From Candidatus Colicola coprequi (lineage in GTDB: Bacteria > Bacteroidota > Bacteroidia > Bacteroidales > Paludibacteraceae): a DNA stretch of 15,222 nt. This document shows, in pieces, positions 1 through 5,808 of this stretch. Position 1 is the first letter of the stretch. The number at the start of each line of letters is the position of its first letter. The position numbers and the translations under genes were made by a program. Where the stretch lies: positions 1 to 15,222 of the forward strand of contig JAGHSR010000043.1 in the NCBI GenBank assembly GCA_018065765.1, written 5' to 3'. A model generated the notes under the pieces. That model ran no database searches, was not told where the DNA came from, and saw nothing but the letters and a program-made list of their open reading frames with translations.

Positions 1-711
1 CCGATAGGGGATAGTGACTTGAAAGGCTGCTCCCTTGGTTTGTCCTCCCATAGTTCGCAGACCTTGCAGCATTAGAGTAGATTCCAGTTGTGACTGACTG
101 ATGCCGTACATAGCCATGCGGTCAGCATCGATGGTGACGGCTATCTCTTCTTGTTGCTGTCCTAACACGCGCAGTTTGCCCATTTGCGGCAATGTGCGCA
201 GTTTGTCACAAAGTAGGCGGGTGTATTGTTCCAGTTCGCGAGGGCTGCGGGTATGGCTTTCCACAGCCAGTAGTACCGAACTGGTATGACCGAAGTCATC
301 AATCAGTACTACCTGAAGTACGCCGGCGGGAAGGTTGGTCTTTTGGAACAAGTCCAATCCGGCTCGCATACTTGACCATGCGTCGGGCATGGATGGAACC
401 GAGTTTCTGAGTGAGACATAAATATAAGCGATACCATCTTCGCTGACGGAATAGGTGTTAGCCTTGTCAACTTCTTCGTAGGAATAGATGAACTCTTCGA
501 GTTGTACCGTCACCTGTTCCTCCACCTCTTGCGCTGTAGCCCCCGGGTAGATAGCAGCCACTACGCCCTGACGAATGGTGAACTGCGGGAACTCGTCTTT
601 GTTGAGTTGCGGCAACGCCACAAACCCAAACACGGTAAGTGAAAGGAAAAGGAACAGTACCAGTCCATGCCGGCGCATTGCACCTAATATGTGATTCTTG
701 CTCCTTGCCAT
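1..711 (-). CDS. RND efflux transporter, inner-membrane pump (N-terminal 237 residues, runs off left edge)
   Basis: The first 237 codons of a pump of the AcrB/AcrD/AcrF (ACR_tran) superfamily are visible; the rest lies beyond base 1. The protein opens with a short basic cytoplasmic stretch and a first membrane helix at about residues 15-33. It then enters the periplasmic porter region with the family-typical segment PQLNKDEFPQF followed by IYPGATAQEVEEQVT (about residues 34-68). Known role of the family: proton-driven export of drugs, metals or envelope lipids from the inner leaflet or periplasm, together with a periplasmic adaptor and an outer-membrane channel. The ATG at 711 lies inside the end of the adaptor gene, a 28-base overlap, so the two are probably translationally coupled. 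The substrate cannot be told from this fragment. No outer-membrane TolC-like gene is visible; it may follow downstream of the pump. Confidence 0.9.
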   Translation of the reverse strand, partial: MARSKNHILGAMRRHGLVLFLFLSLTVFGFVALPQLNKDEFPQFTIRQGVVAAIYPGATAQEVEEQVTVQLEEFIYSYEEVDKANTYSVSEDGIAYIYVSLRNSVPSMPDAWSSMRAGLDLFQKTNLPAGVLQVVLIDDFGHTSSVLLAVESHTRSPRELEQYTRLLCDKLRTLPQMGKLRVLGQQQEEIAVTIDADRMAMYGISQSQLESTLMLQGLRTMGGQTKGAAFQVTIPYR

Positions 712-1697
712 AGTTTTTGTATTCCTGCCACAATGACTTGTGAGCCCTCTTGCAGGCCTTCTGTAATCAATAGGCTATCCGCCATGTTTTCTCCCACAAC
801 GACCGATTGTCTCACAGCCGTTGAGTCGTTGGCGATCCACAAGGATGTGCCGTTTTGGTATAGGGTTACCGCCGAACGAGGAATCCAATAGCCTCTATTT
901 TGCTGAGAGCAGAGTTTGACTTTGGCAATCATACTAGGCATCAACTGTTGTGGGACATGTTCCATGCACGCTTTCACCTCGTATGTTCGTGCCACACGGC
1001 TGGCGACGGGGCATTTTTCCACGATATGAATGGGCACATATTGAGCGTCAATGGCTGCAATCTCAGCCCATCCTTTGTCGCCTATTTTGATTTGTGCGAC
1101 TTCATCTTCCGGCACAGAAAAGACGACATTGTATCCATTCATGTCTAAGATAGTGACCAGTGTTGCATTCGGAAGTGCCTGTTGTCCGACGTGGACATTG
1201 CATTGCCCAATCGTTCCATCCACAGGAGCCACCAATCGGCAGTCCTCCAATCCTTGCTGTGCCACTTTGGCCAAGGCTCGTGCTTGGGTGAGTTGGGTAT
1301 TGATTTCGACCATTTTTTGGTCGGTGATTCCTCCTTCGTCATAGACTAATTGTGCACGTTGGTATCCGTCCTCAGCCTGGTGGAGTGCTGCCGTAGCGGA
1401 GCGATAGAGTTCGTAAGCCTTCGTTGTATCGGTTTCCACCAACACCTGTCCTGCCTTCACCTGTTGCCCCATGTGGCAATGTACAGCGATGACACGTCCG
1501 CCGATAGGTAGTGCAAGGGGCACTCTTCCGGACTCCTCTATATCTCCCACGTACGCGCGCGATGAGACGGCGGTTGTGAGAGTCGCTGTGTGCACCTGTA
1601 CAGGGATGGGTGCTTGTACGAAGTGTTCCTTGGGGCGTATATCGCAACCGACCAACATCATCGCCACCAACAAGATATACAGTGCTTTTCGAGACAT
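684..1697 (-). CDS. RND efflux periplasmic adaptor (membrane fusion protein), lipoprotein
   Basis: A 337-residue adaptor of the HlyD/AcrA type. A signal peptide ends in a lipobox, LVGC, with the acylated cysteine at about residue 18. The first half of a biotinyl-lipoyl-like domain (VIAVHCHMGQQVKAGQVLVE) begins near residue 70. A helical hairpin of about 70 residues follows, and the second lipoyl half (RLVAPVDGTIGQCNVHVGQ) starts near residue 155. After that comes the beta-barrel region. The family bridges the inner-membrane pump and the outer-membrane channel. The gene begins 12 bases after the upstream lipoprotein gene and overlaps the pump gene by 28 bases, which fits one operon. At 337 residues it is slightly short for the family, consistent with a compact heavy-metal- or lipid-type adaptor. 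The substrate is unknown. Confidence 0.93.
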   Translation of the reverse strand: MSRKALYILLVAMMLVGCDIRPKEHFVQAPIPVQVHTATLTTAVSSRAYVGDIEESGRVPLALPIGGRVIAVHCHMGQQVKAGQVLVETDTTKAYELYRSATAALHQAEDGYQRAQLVYDEGGITDQKMVEINTQLTQARALAKVAQQGLEDCRLVAPVDGTIGQCNVHVGQQALPNATLVTILDMNGYNVVFSVPEDEVAQIKIGDKGWAEIAAIDAQYVPIHIVEKCPVASRVARTYEVKACMEHVPQQLMPSMIAKVKLCSQQNRGYWIPRSAVTLYQNGTSLWIANDSTAVRQSVVVGENMADSLLITEGLQEGSQVIVAGIQKLWQGARITY

Positions 1698-1709
1698 AAA
1701 AAACGAAAA

Positions 1710-2138
1710 TTAGTTGTGTTTGGCAATCATAGTTATTTTATCTGCATTCAATTTATCGCTTGAATACTGCAAGTCAAAAACGATGGTTTGGTCATACACG
1801 TGCCCTTGTCCGGAAACCACGACATCGTAATCCCGTTGATAAAAAATCACCTTATCAAATGGCGTAAGACTGAGTACAGAATCGTTGAGAACAGCGGTTG
1901 TGACATAGACGCCTCCTGCCAATTGATTAAAAGTCAGCAGCACATTGTTCCCCTGCTGACCGATGATTTCCATCGCACCGATTTCATCCCCCAGCACCAC
2001 CGTGTTTGTACTGTCTCCGGCGTCAATGACAGCCTTGCCGCTGACCTTGTAACTATAGGTTCCTTCTAAGCATTTCAGCTCATTCCGGCAACCGACTACC
2101 GGCAAAAGCAACAAGAGTAATAAACAATATTTTTTCAT
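1710..2138 (-). CDS. lipoprotein of unknown function, in efflux operon
   Basis: A 142-residue protein with a short Lys-Lys start, a run of leucines and the lipobox VVGC (Cys17), so it should be a lipid-anchored envelope protein. The mature part has alternating hydrophobic and polar residues and many Gly, Thr, Val and Asp residues, suggesting an all-beta fold, perhaps a small lipocalin-like or sandwich domain. I do not recognise a named family. It ends 12 bases before the adaptor gene, on the same strand, so it is probably co-transcribed with the pump and may be an accessory to it; that is inference from position only. Upstream lies the heptamer repeat region, not a clear promoter. A weak TTTG...TAATTTTTG match sits at 2144-2177, but its -7 box has an extra T. 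Confidence 0.8.
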   Translation of the reverse strand: MKKYCLLLLLLLPVVGCRNELKCLEGTYSYKVSGKAVIDAGDSTNTVVLGDEIGAMEIIGQQGNNVLLTFNQLAGGVYVTTAVLNDSVLSLTPFDKVIFYQRDYDVVVSGQGHVYDQTIVFDLQYSSDKLNADKITMIAKHN

Positions 2139-2140
2139 AA

Positions 2141-2260
2141 AATCAAAAATTACAAATCACCAATCACCAATCACAAATCTCTCCCTTGCCCTATGAGGGA
2201 AAGGGTCGGGGTTAGGGTCCTCTCCATTCTCCATTCTCATTTCTCCATTCTCCATTCCTC
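2141..2260. repeat. heptanucleotide tandem arrays flanking a GC-rich hairpin
   Basis: The spacer between the DUF2147 gene and the lipoprotein gene is built of repeats. On the plus strand, bases 2152-2179 are four heptamers (ACAAATC, ACCAATC, ACCAATC, ACAAATC). Bases 2221-2255 are five more (TCTCCAT twice, TCTCATT, TCTCCAT twice). Between them an imperfect inverted repeat, CCCTTGCCCT (2183-2192) with AGGGAAAGGG (2196-2205), has a three-base loop and one mismatch, followed by a GGGTCGGGGTTAGGG run. It looks like a short extragenic, REP-like element with heptamer edges. The hairpin could also slow or end transcription coming from the DUF2147 gene, but it has no T-tract. Confidence 0.75.
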
Positions 2261-2680
2261 CCATGTCTGATTACGTCCTAATAGTCCTCGTTTGTCGAGG
2301 CTGCCTCGCAAAACCAGTTTGCCGTCTCGCAGAAAGATTTTGCCATAGTGGAACTTGCCGCTTTCGGGGTCGAGGACTTTTCCTCCTCTCAGTTCCCCAT
2401 CCTCGTAGTGCATACCGCGAATGATGACTAAACCTTCGAGCGGTTGGTTGTGGTCTTCCCCCTCACATTGTTCACACTTCAGATGTGCAGGTCCGACCAA
2501 CATTTTGTCTATTTTGCCGTAGTAGAGACCATCGTTTCCTTTGTAAATCTTAACCACCGAAAACGAATTACCGGTTTTGTCATCAACGGTTTTCCAATTT
2601 CCCACGATGGGGTTGTTTTGCGCGAGGGTAGTGATTGCGCATAGTGTGAGGGCGGAAAGTATCAAAAACGAACGAATCAT
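2237..2680 (-). CDS. DUF2147 family secreted protein
   Basis: A 147-residue protein with an N-terminal signal peptide (hydrophobic to about residue 19, likely cut near TLA-Q). It is followed by a single DUF2147 domain: PIVGNWKTVDD at the start, VVKIYK, a KCEQCEGED segment with a CxxC pair, GLVIIRGMHYEDGELRGG, and a final LRGSLDKRGLLGRNQTW stretch. The family is periplasmic or secreted and of unknown function. An in-frame TTG lies at 2701, but it sits inside the -7 promoter box (2699-2706), so transcripts would start after it; the ATG at 2680 is the better start. The last few codons (EEWRMEK and stop) are written by the heptamer repeat that begins downstream, so the C-terminus may be repeat-derived. 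The gene is the first clear one of the minus-strand run leading into the efflux genes. Confidence 0.9.
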   Translation of the reverse strand: MIRSFLILSALTLCAITTLAQNNPIVGNWKTVDDKTGNSFSVVKIYKGNDGLYYGKIDKMLVGPAHLKCEQCEGEDHNQPLEGLVIIRGMHYEDGELRGGKVLDPESGKFHYGKIFLRDGKLVLRGSLDKRGLLGRNQTWEEWRMEK

Positions 2681-2698
2681 AGAAGTAAAATTTTTGTG

Positions 2699-2730
2699 CA
2701 AAATTACTACAAATTTATCAAGAATTCAAA
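2699..2730 (-). promoter_or_regulatory. Bacteroidetes-type promoter for the DUF2147 gene
   Basis: Reading the minus strand, TTTG at 2730-2727 is followed after exactly 20 bases by TAATTTTG at 2706-2699. This matches the Bacteroidetes -33/-7 consensus (TTTG, then TAnnTTTG). Transcription would begin near 2692-2696, giving a leader of about 12-15 bases before the ATG at 2680. Confidence 0.75.
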
Positions 2731-2828
2731 GAATGGAAAGTCACAGCTGTATCGCTGAGTTGAGTCCAATAATGGCTACTTCCCAAATAGGGAACAGCCA
2801 ACAGAATAGAGAGTAATAAATGTCCCAT
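2718..2828 (-). CDS. possible small ORF, 36 codons, hydrophobic N-terminus
   Basis: The ATG at 2828 opens a 36-codon frame beginning MGHLLLSILLAVPYLGSSHY and ending in TGA at 2718-2720. The first 17 residues look like a signal peptide or a short membrane helix. It lies wholly within the leader that the upstream minus-strand promoter (2892-2923) would make, and it stops just before the second promoter. Its start codon lies in one arm of a predicted stem (CCCA at 2824-2827 with TGGG at 2845-2848). There is no convincing ribosome binding site, although these are weak in Bacteroidetes anyway. It could be a leader peptide, a microprotein or chance. Confidence 0.25.
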   Translation of the reverse strand: MGHLLLSILLAVPYLGSSHYWTQLSDTAVTFHSLNS

Positions 2829-2891
2829 AAAAAGATTGGTTTTGTGGGTTAATAATTGTGTATTGAAATTGTCATTTCACAATCTAGCCTG

Positions 2892-2923
2892 CAAAGGTAC
2901 AACTTTTTTTGATAAGAAACAAA
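2892..2923 (-). promoter_or_regulatory. second, upstream minus-strand promoter
   Basis: On the minus strand TTTG at 2923-2920 and TACCTTTG at 2899-2892 are separated by exactly 20 bases, a full consensus match. Transcription would start near 2885 and run toward the DUF2147 gene, with a leader of about 205 bases. The start is followed at once by a possible stem (ATTGT-GAAAT pairing with ATTTC-ACAAT, 2855-2883). It may be a tandem promoter, or drive a small RNA or the small ORF at 2718-2828. Confidence 0.6.
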
Positions 2924-2997
2924 ATTTCAGCAAATTTTTAAAAAATGCAAAAATTTAAACCGAATAGAAGACAATTATCATTTTTTTTAAACAAATA

Positions 2998-3029
2998 TTT
3001 GGCGGTTACAAAAAAAAGCCGTACCTTTG
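2998..3029 (+). promoter_or_regulatory. rpsP promoter
   Basis: TTTG at 2998-3001 and TACCTTTG at 3022-3029 are separated by exactly 20 bases, a textbook Bacteroidetes promoter. The expected start is near 3033-3038, giving a leader of about 80 bases before the rpsP ATG at 3115. Confidence 0.8.
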
Positions 3030-3032
3030 CAC

Positions 3033-3097
3033 GCTTTTCGTGTAAAAGCATACCATTATTTATTAACCCGAGCATGTAATTCGTGTAATTATAGCTC
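3033..3097 (+). promoter_or_regulatory. rpsP leader with two hairpins sharing a CGTGT loop
   Basis: Hairpin 1 is GCTTTT (3033-3038), loop CGTGT (3039-3043), AAAAGC (3044-3049): a perfect 6-bp stem at the very 5' end of the predicted transcript. Hairpin 2 has an outer stem GAGC (3070-3073) with GCTC (3094-3097), an internal loop, an inner stem AATT (3078-3081) with AATT (3087-3090), and the same CGTGT loop (3082-3086). Ribosomal protein leaders are often sites of autoregulation; that this one is so is inference. Confidence 0.45.
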
Positions 3098-3114
3098 ATT
3101 AAATCAAAGTCTAA

Positions 3115-3672
3115 ATGGCAACAAAAATTCGTTTGGCTCGTCATGGTCACAAGGACTACGCTTACTACCACATTGTAGTAGCAGACAGCCGCTCGCCACG
3201 TGATGGCAAAATTATTGAACGTATCGGTTCTTTCAACCCCAACACCAATCCTGCTACTGTTGATCTCAATTTTGATCGCGCTATGTACTGGGTAGGCGTA
3301 GGTGCACAACCCACTGACACTGTTCGTAACATTCTCTCTGATGAAGGCGTTATGCTGATGAAACACCTCAAAGGTGGCGTCGCTAAAGGTGCATTCTCTG
3401 AGGAAGAAGCTCAAAAGCGTTTCGATGCTTGGAAAGCTCAAAAAGAAGCTAAAAATGGTAAGATTAGCAAGGCTGAGGCTGACAAGAAAGTAGCTGCTGC
3501 TAAGGCTGCTCTTGCTCAAGAAGTTGAAGCCAACAAAGCTAAAGCTGCTGAGGTGGCTAAAAAACGCCAAGAAGCAAGCGAAGCACTCGCTGCTGCTGCA
3601 GTCGAGGCTGCTCAAGAAGCTGCCGCAGAAAATGCCGATGCTGAAGCTGCTCCTGAAGCACAAGCTGAGTAA
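3115..3672 (+). CDS. rpsP: 30S ribosomal protein S16
   Basis: A 185-residue S16. The conserved core spans about residues 1-85: MATKIRLARHGHKDYAYYHI, VVADSRSPRDGKIIERIGSFNP and WVGVGAQPTDTVRNIL. Beyond about residue 95 comes a tail of roughly 90 residues made almost only of Ala, Lys, Glu and Gln, likely one long helix or coiled coil ending in an acidic stretch. Typical S16 of other phyla is about 80-90 residues; long tails of this sort are known in Bacteroidetes S16. The protein binds 16S rRNA early in 30S assembly. The gene has its own promoter and a strong terminator, so it is probably a single-gene unit here. The usual partners rimM and rplS are not in the window. Confidence 0.97.
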   Translation: MATKIRLARHGHKDYAYYHIVVADSRSPRDGKIIERIGSFNPNTNPATVDLNFDRAMYWVGVGAQPTDTVRNILSDEGVMLMKHLKGGVAKGAFSEEEAQKRFDAWKAQKEAKNGKISKAEADKKVAAAKAALAQEVEANKAKAAEVAKKRQEASEALAAAAVEAAQEAAAENADAEAAPEAQAE

Positions 3673-3704
3673 CAGCACAAACAGAGTATTTCTCTTAAAA
3701 AATG

Positions 3705-3735
3705 AGTCCAAAATCCATATTTTGGACTTTTTTTT
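3705..3735 (+). terminator. rho-independent terminator after rpsP
   Basis: A perfect 10-bp inverted repeat, AGTCCAAAAT (3705-3714) and ATTTTGGACT (3719-3728), with loop CCAT, is followed by T residues through 3735. It stands 32 bases after the rpsP stop codon. Confidence 0.9.
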
Positions 3736-3764
3736 GTATATGTAGAATTTTATTCGTACCTTTG
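3733..3764 (+). promoter_or_regulatory. promoter of the polysaccharide operon
   Basis: TTTG at 3733-3736 and TACCTTTG at 3757-3764 are separated by exactly 20 bases. The -33 box is made of the last three T residues of the rpsP terminator T-tract plus the next G. Transcription should start near 3768-3773, about 30 bases before the wzz ATG at 3800. The sequence around the -7 box resembles that of rpsP (GTACCTTTG, then CGCTTTT). Confidence 0.8.
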
Positions 3765-3799
3765 TGCGCTTTTAGTAACTTTATTAACAATACCGATAT

Positions 3800-4591
3800 A
3801 TGAAACAAGAAAATGCTATTGATGTTAAAGCCCTATTTGCTAAGTTGTGGGATCATCGTTTCGCCTTCATGATTACATGGGTGGTCGCTGCCTTTGTGAT
3901 AGGTGCGGCTACCTATCTTATTCCTCGCGAATACAAATCCACCACAGTGATTATCCCCGAGTATAATCTGCAAGAAACGAAGGAGATACGCGATATTTTC
4001 TACGAAATGAATCTCAATATGGAGATTAGTCCTCGGAGTGATATGATTGTTCCCGAGTATTATTCTAAGATAATAAGCGACCCCCATTTCCTTGCTACCT
4101 TGTCTGTTCAGGTGGTGACAGATCAATCCGGCAAATCATGTACGATAGCTCAGTTGTATCCGAAGGCTAAAACGACAGAGCAACTATATGAAAAAATGAA
4201 AATGGATATTCGCTGCAAATACAGCCGAAAAGATGGTTCGTCTGCCATATCCGCTATCGCCAAAGACCCATGTGTGGCACAGCAAATGGCTATCTTAACG
4301 CGTGACCAACTTGAGCAACGCATAGCTGCATATCGCCAAGACAATACACAACGCAATATCAACTACTACGCATCTCTTCCGGAGTCCAATCAGTTGGCTC
4401 AAATGCTACTGCAAATGGAGCAGATCCGGCTGCAACAACACCAACCTGTGTTTATCACTTTGGTGAATGCGGATGTCCCTGTACACGCTGTCGCTCCACA
4501 ACGTATCAAAATAGTTGTAATATCATTGATTATTATTACTTTGCTCATGATAGGATGGTATTGGAGAAAAGACATTCTTGAATGGCTATGA
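3800..4591 (+). CDS. Wzz-type polysaccharide chain-length determinant
   Basis: A 263-residue inner-membrane protein with the Wzz/polysaccharide co-polymerase layout: a short cytoplasmic N-terminus, a first helix at about 21-41, a periplasmic domain with an early STTVIIPEY stretch and coiled-coil-prone Gln-rich helices (about 165-215), and a second helix at about 236-254. A proline-containing segment (DVPVHAVAPQR) lies just before the second helix, as is usual. There is no tyrosine-kinase domain. It is short for the family (often 320 or more). Known role: sets the modal length of polymer made by a Wzy polymerase, which fits its position directly before the polymerase gene. It is the first gene of the operon and overlaps the next. 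Confidence 0.87.
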   Translation: MKQENAIDVKALFAKLWDHRFAFMITWVVAAFVIGAATYLIPREYKSTTVIIPEYNLQETKEIRDIFYEMNLNMEISPRSDMIVPEYYSKIISDPHFLATLSVQVVTDQSGKSCTIAQLYPKAKTTEQLYEKMKMDIRCKYSRKDGSSAISAIAKDPCVAQQMAILTRDQLEQRIAAYRQDNTQRNINYYASLPESNQLAQMLLQMEQIRLQQHQPVFITLVNADVPVHAVAPQRIKIVVISLIIITLLMIGWYWRKDILEWL

Positions 4592-5808
4592 CATTCGTCT
4601 ATGTTCTATTCATAGTATTAGCCATCATCGGATCCGTCTTTTTTGACAAAAGAAATGGATATGGCCCATACAAACTGCTTGCCTACCGCAGTTTGTACCT
4701 TCTCCTAATATGTATAGTTGGCTTTAGTTATGGTTTAGGTGGAGATAAATTCGCCTATATGGGCTATTTTGAACACTATCAAGATAATTTTGAGGATGTA
4801 TTCGGCGCTATTGCTTACGAGTTTGTCAGAATGGGGTTCATGCCCCTATGGACACTGCTCTGCCTCACTGTCAAATCAACTGTGGATTCATTCTATGTGC
4901 TACAGTTTGTGTTGGCACTATTGGTAAATATCCCAATATGTGAAGTGGTTCGCAAACACACCGATCATGGATTTATCTTCCTGCTACTGTACTTCGTATC
5001 GGAGGTGTTTTTTCAGTTCAATACCGAGGTGATGCGCGAAGGCCCGGCGATTGCTTTTGGATTATTGGCAATAGAGAACTACCTAAATGGCAAGAAAGGG
5101 AAATATTGTCTTTGGACCATGCTGGCACTGGGGTTCCATTTGTCCGCTGCCGTGTTGCTGGTTGTACCTTTTATTCGTCGCTTGCAACTAACCCGCAGAA
5201 ATATGTTGATAATCTTAGGAGGCACGATTGTAGCTTGGCTACTCAGCGATAAAGTGCTATTGCCGGTGTTATCCTATTTCCTCAACCACAATATCGATGT
5301 CTTGGGGCAAAAAATGATTACCTACACAACCATCCAAACTACTTTCTTTGGCTTTCTGCGGTCCTTCCTGTCCATAATGGTTTTACCCATTACAGCTACT
5401 TATTTCAATAGAAGACTGCTCGTCAACGAACAGGAAAACCACTACCGCGAGTACATGACGGCATTACTGGTCTTGCTGGCATTCATCGGGTGCACTTTCC
5501 CTGGGTTTACCCGATTTTTCAATTATGTTCAGATTTTCTACCTGCTGATGTTGACAGACTTGATCTATTCCCTTTTTGCTACCAAACTGCACTTTATCTT
5601 TCGATTGGGAACCATCGTTGGAGCATTTGCTTTTTGGATTTGGTATGACATCACTTATTGGCCAGAGAACGATTTTCGTTTTTACCAGTTCTTTGTACCC
5701 TATACCTGTATCATCAACGAGAGCGAAGATGTCTTCTTCCGCCAAGATGCCTACTACGAAGTCTGCGATTATAGTTTTTACGAAGACCGAATCTACGAAG
5801 CCGAATAA
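4588..5808 (+). CDS. EpsG/Wzy-type polysaccharide polymerase
   Basis: A very hydrophobic protein of about 406 residues with roughly ten or more membrane helices. It resembles the EpsG family: an early GYGPYKLLAYRSLY segment, GLGGDKFAYMGYFEHY in a loop near residue 55, then FQFNTEVMREGPAIAF near 145 and a GFHLSAAVLLV segment near 180. Such proteins polymerise lipid-linked repeat units at the periplasmic face of the inner membrane. The start at 4588 forms an ATGA overlap with the wzz stop, a typical coupled junction; an in-frame ATG at 4582 would add two residues. The stop TAA shares its last base with the ATG of the next gene. Ligase activity cannot be excluded, but the neighbouring Wzz favours a polymerase. 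Confidence 0.82.
   Translation: MTFVYVLFIVLAIIGSVFFDKRNGYGPYKLLAYRSLYLLLICIVGFSYGLGGDKFAYMGYFEHYQDNFEDVFGAIAYEFVRMGFMPLWTLLCLTVKSTVDSFYVLQFVLALLVNIPICEVVRKHTDHGFIFLLLYFVSEVFFQFNTEVMREGPAIAFGLLAIENYLNGKKGKYCLWTMLALGFHLSAAVLLVVPFIRRLQLTRRNMLIILGGTIVAWLLSDKVLLPVLSYFLNHNIDVLGQKMITYTTIQTTFFGFLRSFLSIMVLPITATYFNRRLLVNEQENHYREYMTALLVLLAFIGCTFPGFTRFFNYVQIFYLLMLTDLIYSLFATKLHFIFRLGTIVGAFAFWIWYDITYWPENDFRFYQFFVPYTCIINESEDVFFRQDAYYEVCDYSFYEDRIYEAE

Larger units (their letters stand above)
2702..3114. other. 413-base divergent non-genic region
   Basis: Between the DUF2147 gene and rpsP this stretch holds no recognised protein gene or tRNA. It contains three consensus promoters (minus strand at 2699-2730 and 2892-2923; plus strand at 2998-3029), a possible 36-codon small ORF on the minus strand (2718-2828) and the rpsP leader with two hairpins. 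The part from about 2930 to 2997 is very A/T-rich and I see nothing else in it. Confidence 0.7.

Noticed and set aside
467..733. An 88-codon minus-strand frame beginning MWQEYKNYGK
   Set aside because: It is out of frame with the RND pump, whose correct frame from 711 shows clear family motifs over the same bases.
2152..2255. Tandem repeats considered as a CRISPR array
   Set aside because: The units are seven bases with no spacers, and no cas gene is in the window.
2681..2701. TTG start at 2701 for the DUF2147 gene
   Set aside because: The TTG lies in the -7 promoter box, so the transcript should begin after it; the ATG at 2680 gives a normal signal peptide.
2938..3711. A 257-codon open frame on the minus strand opposite rpsP, rich in Ser, Phe and Leu
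   Set aside because: It is the mirror of the Ala/Lys/Glu-rich S16 gene, whose codons leave few stops on the other strand. It has no promoter, crosses the rpsP promoter and terminator, and resembles no protein.
3700..3800. Invertible promoter as in Bacteroides capsule loci
   Set aside because: The only inverted repeat near the wzz promoter is the short rpsP terminator; no pair of repeats flanks the promoter.
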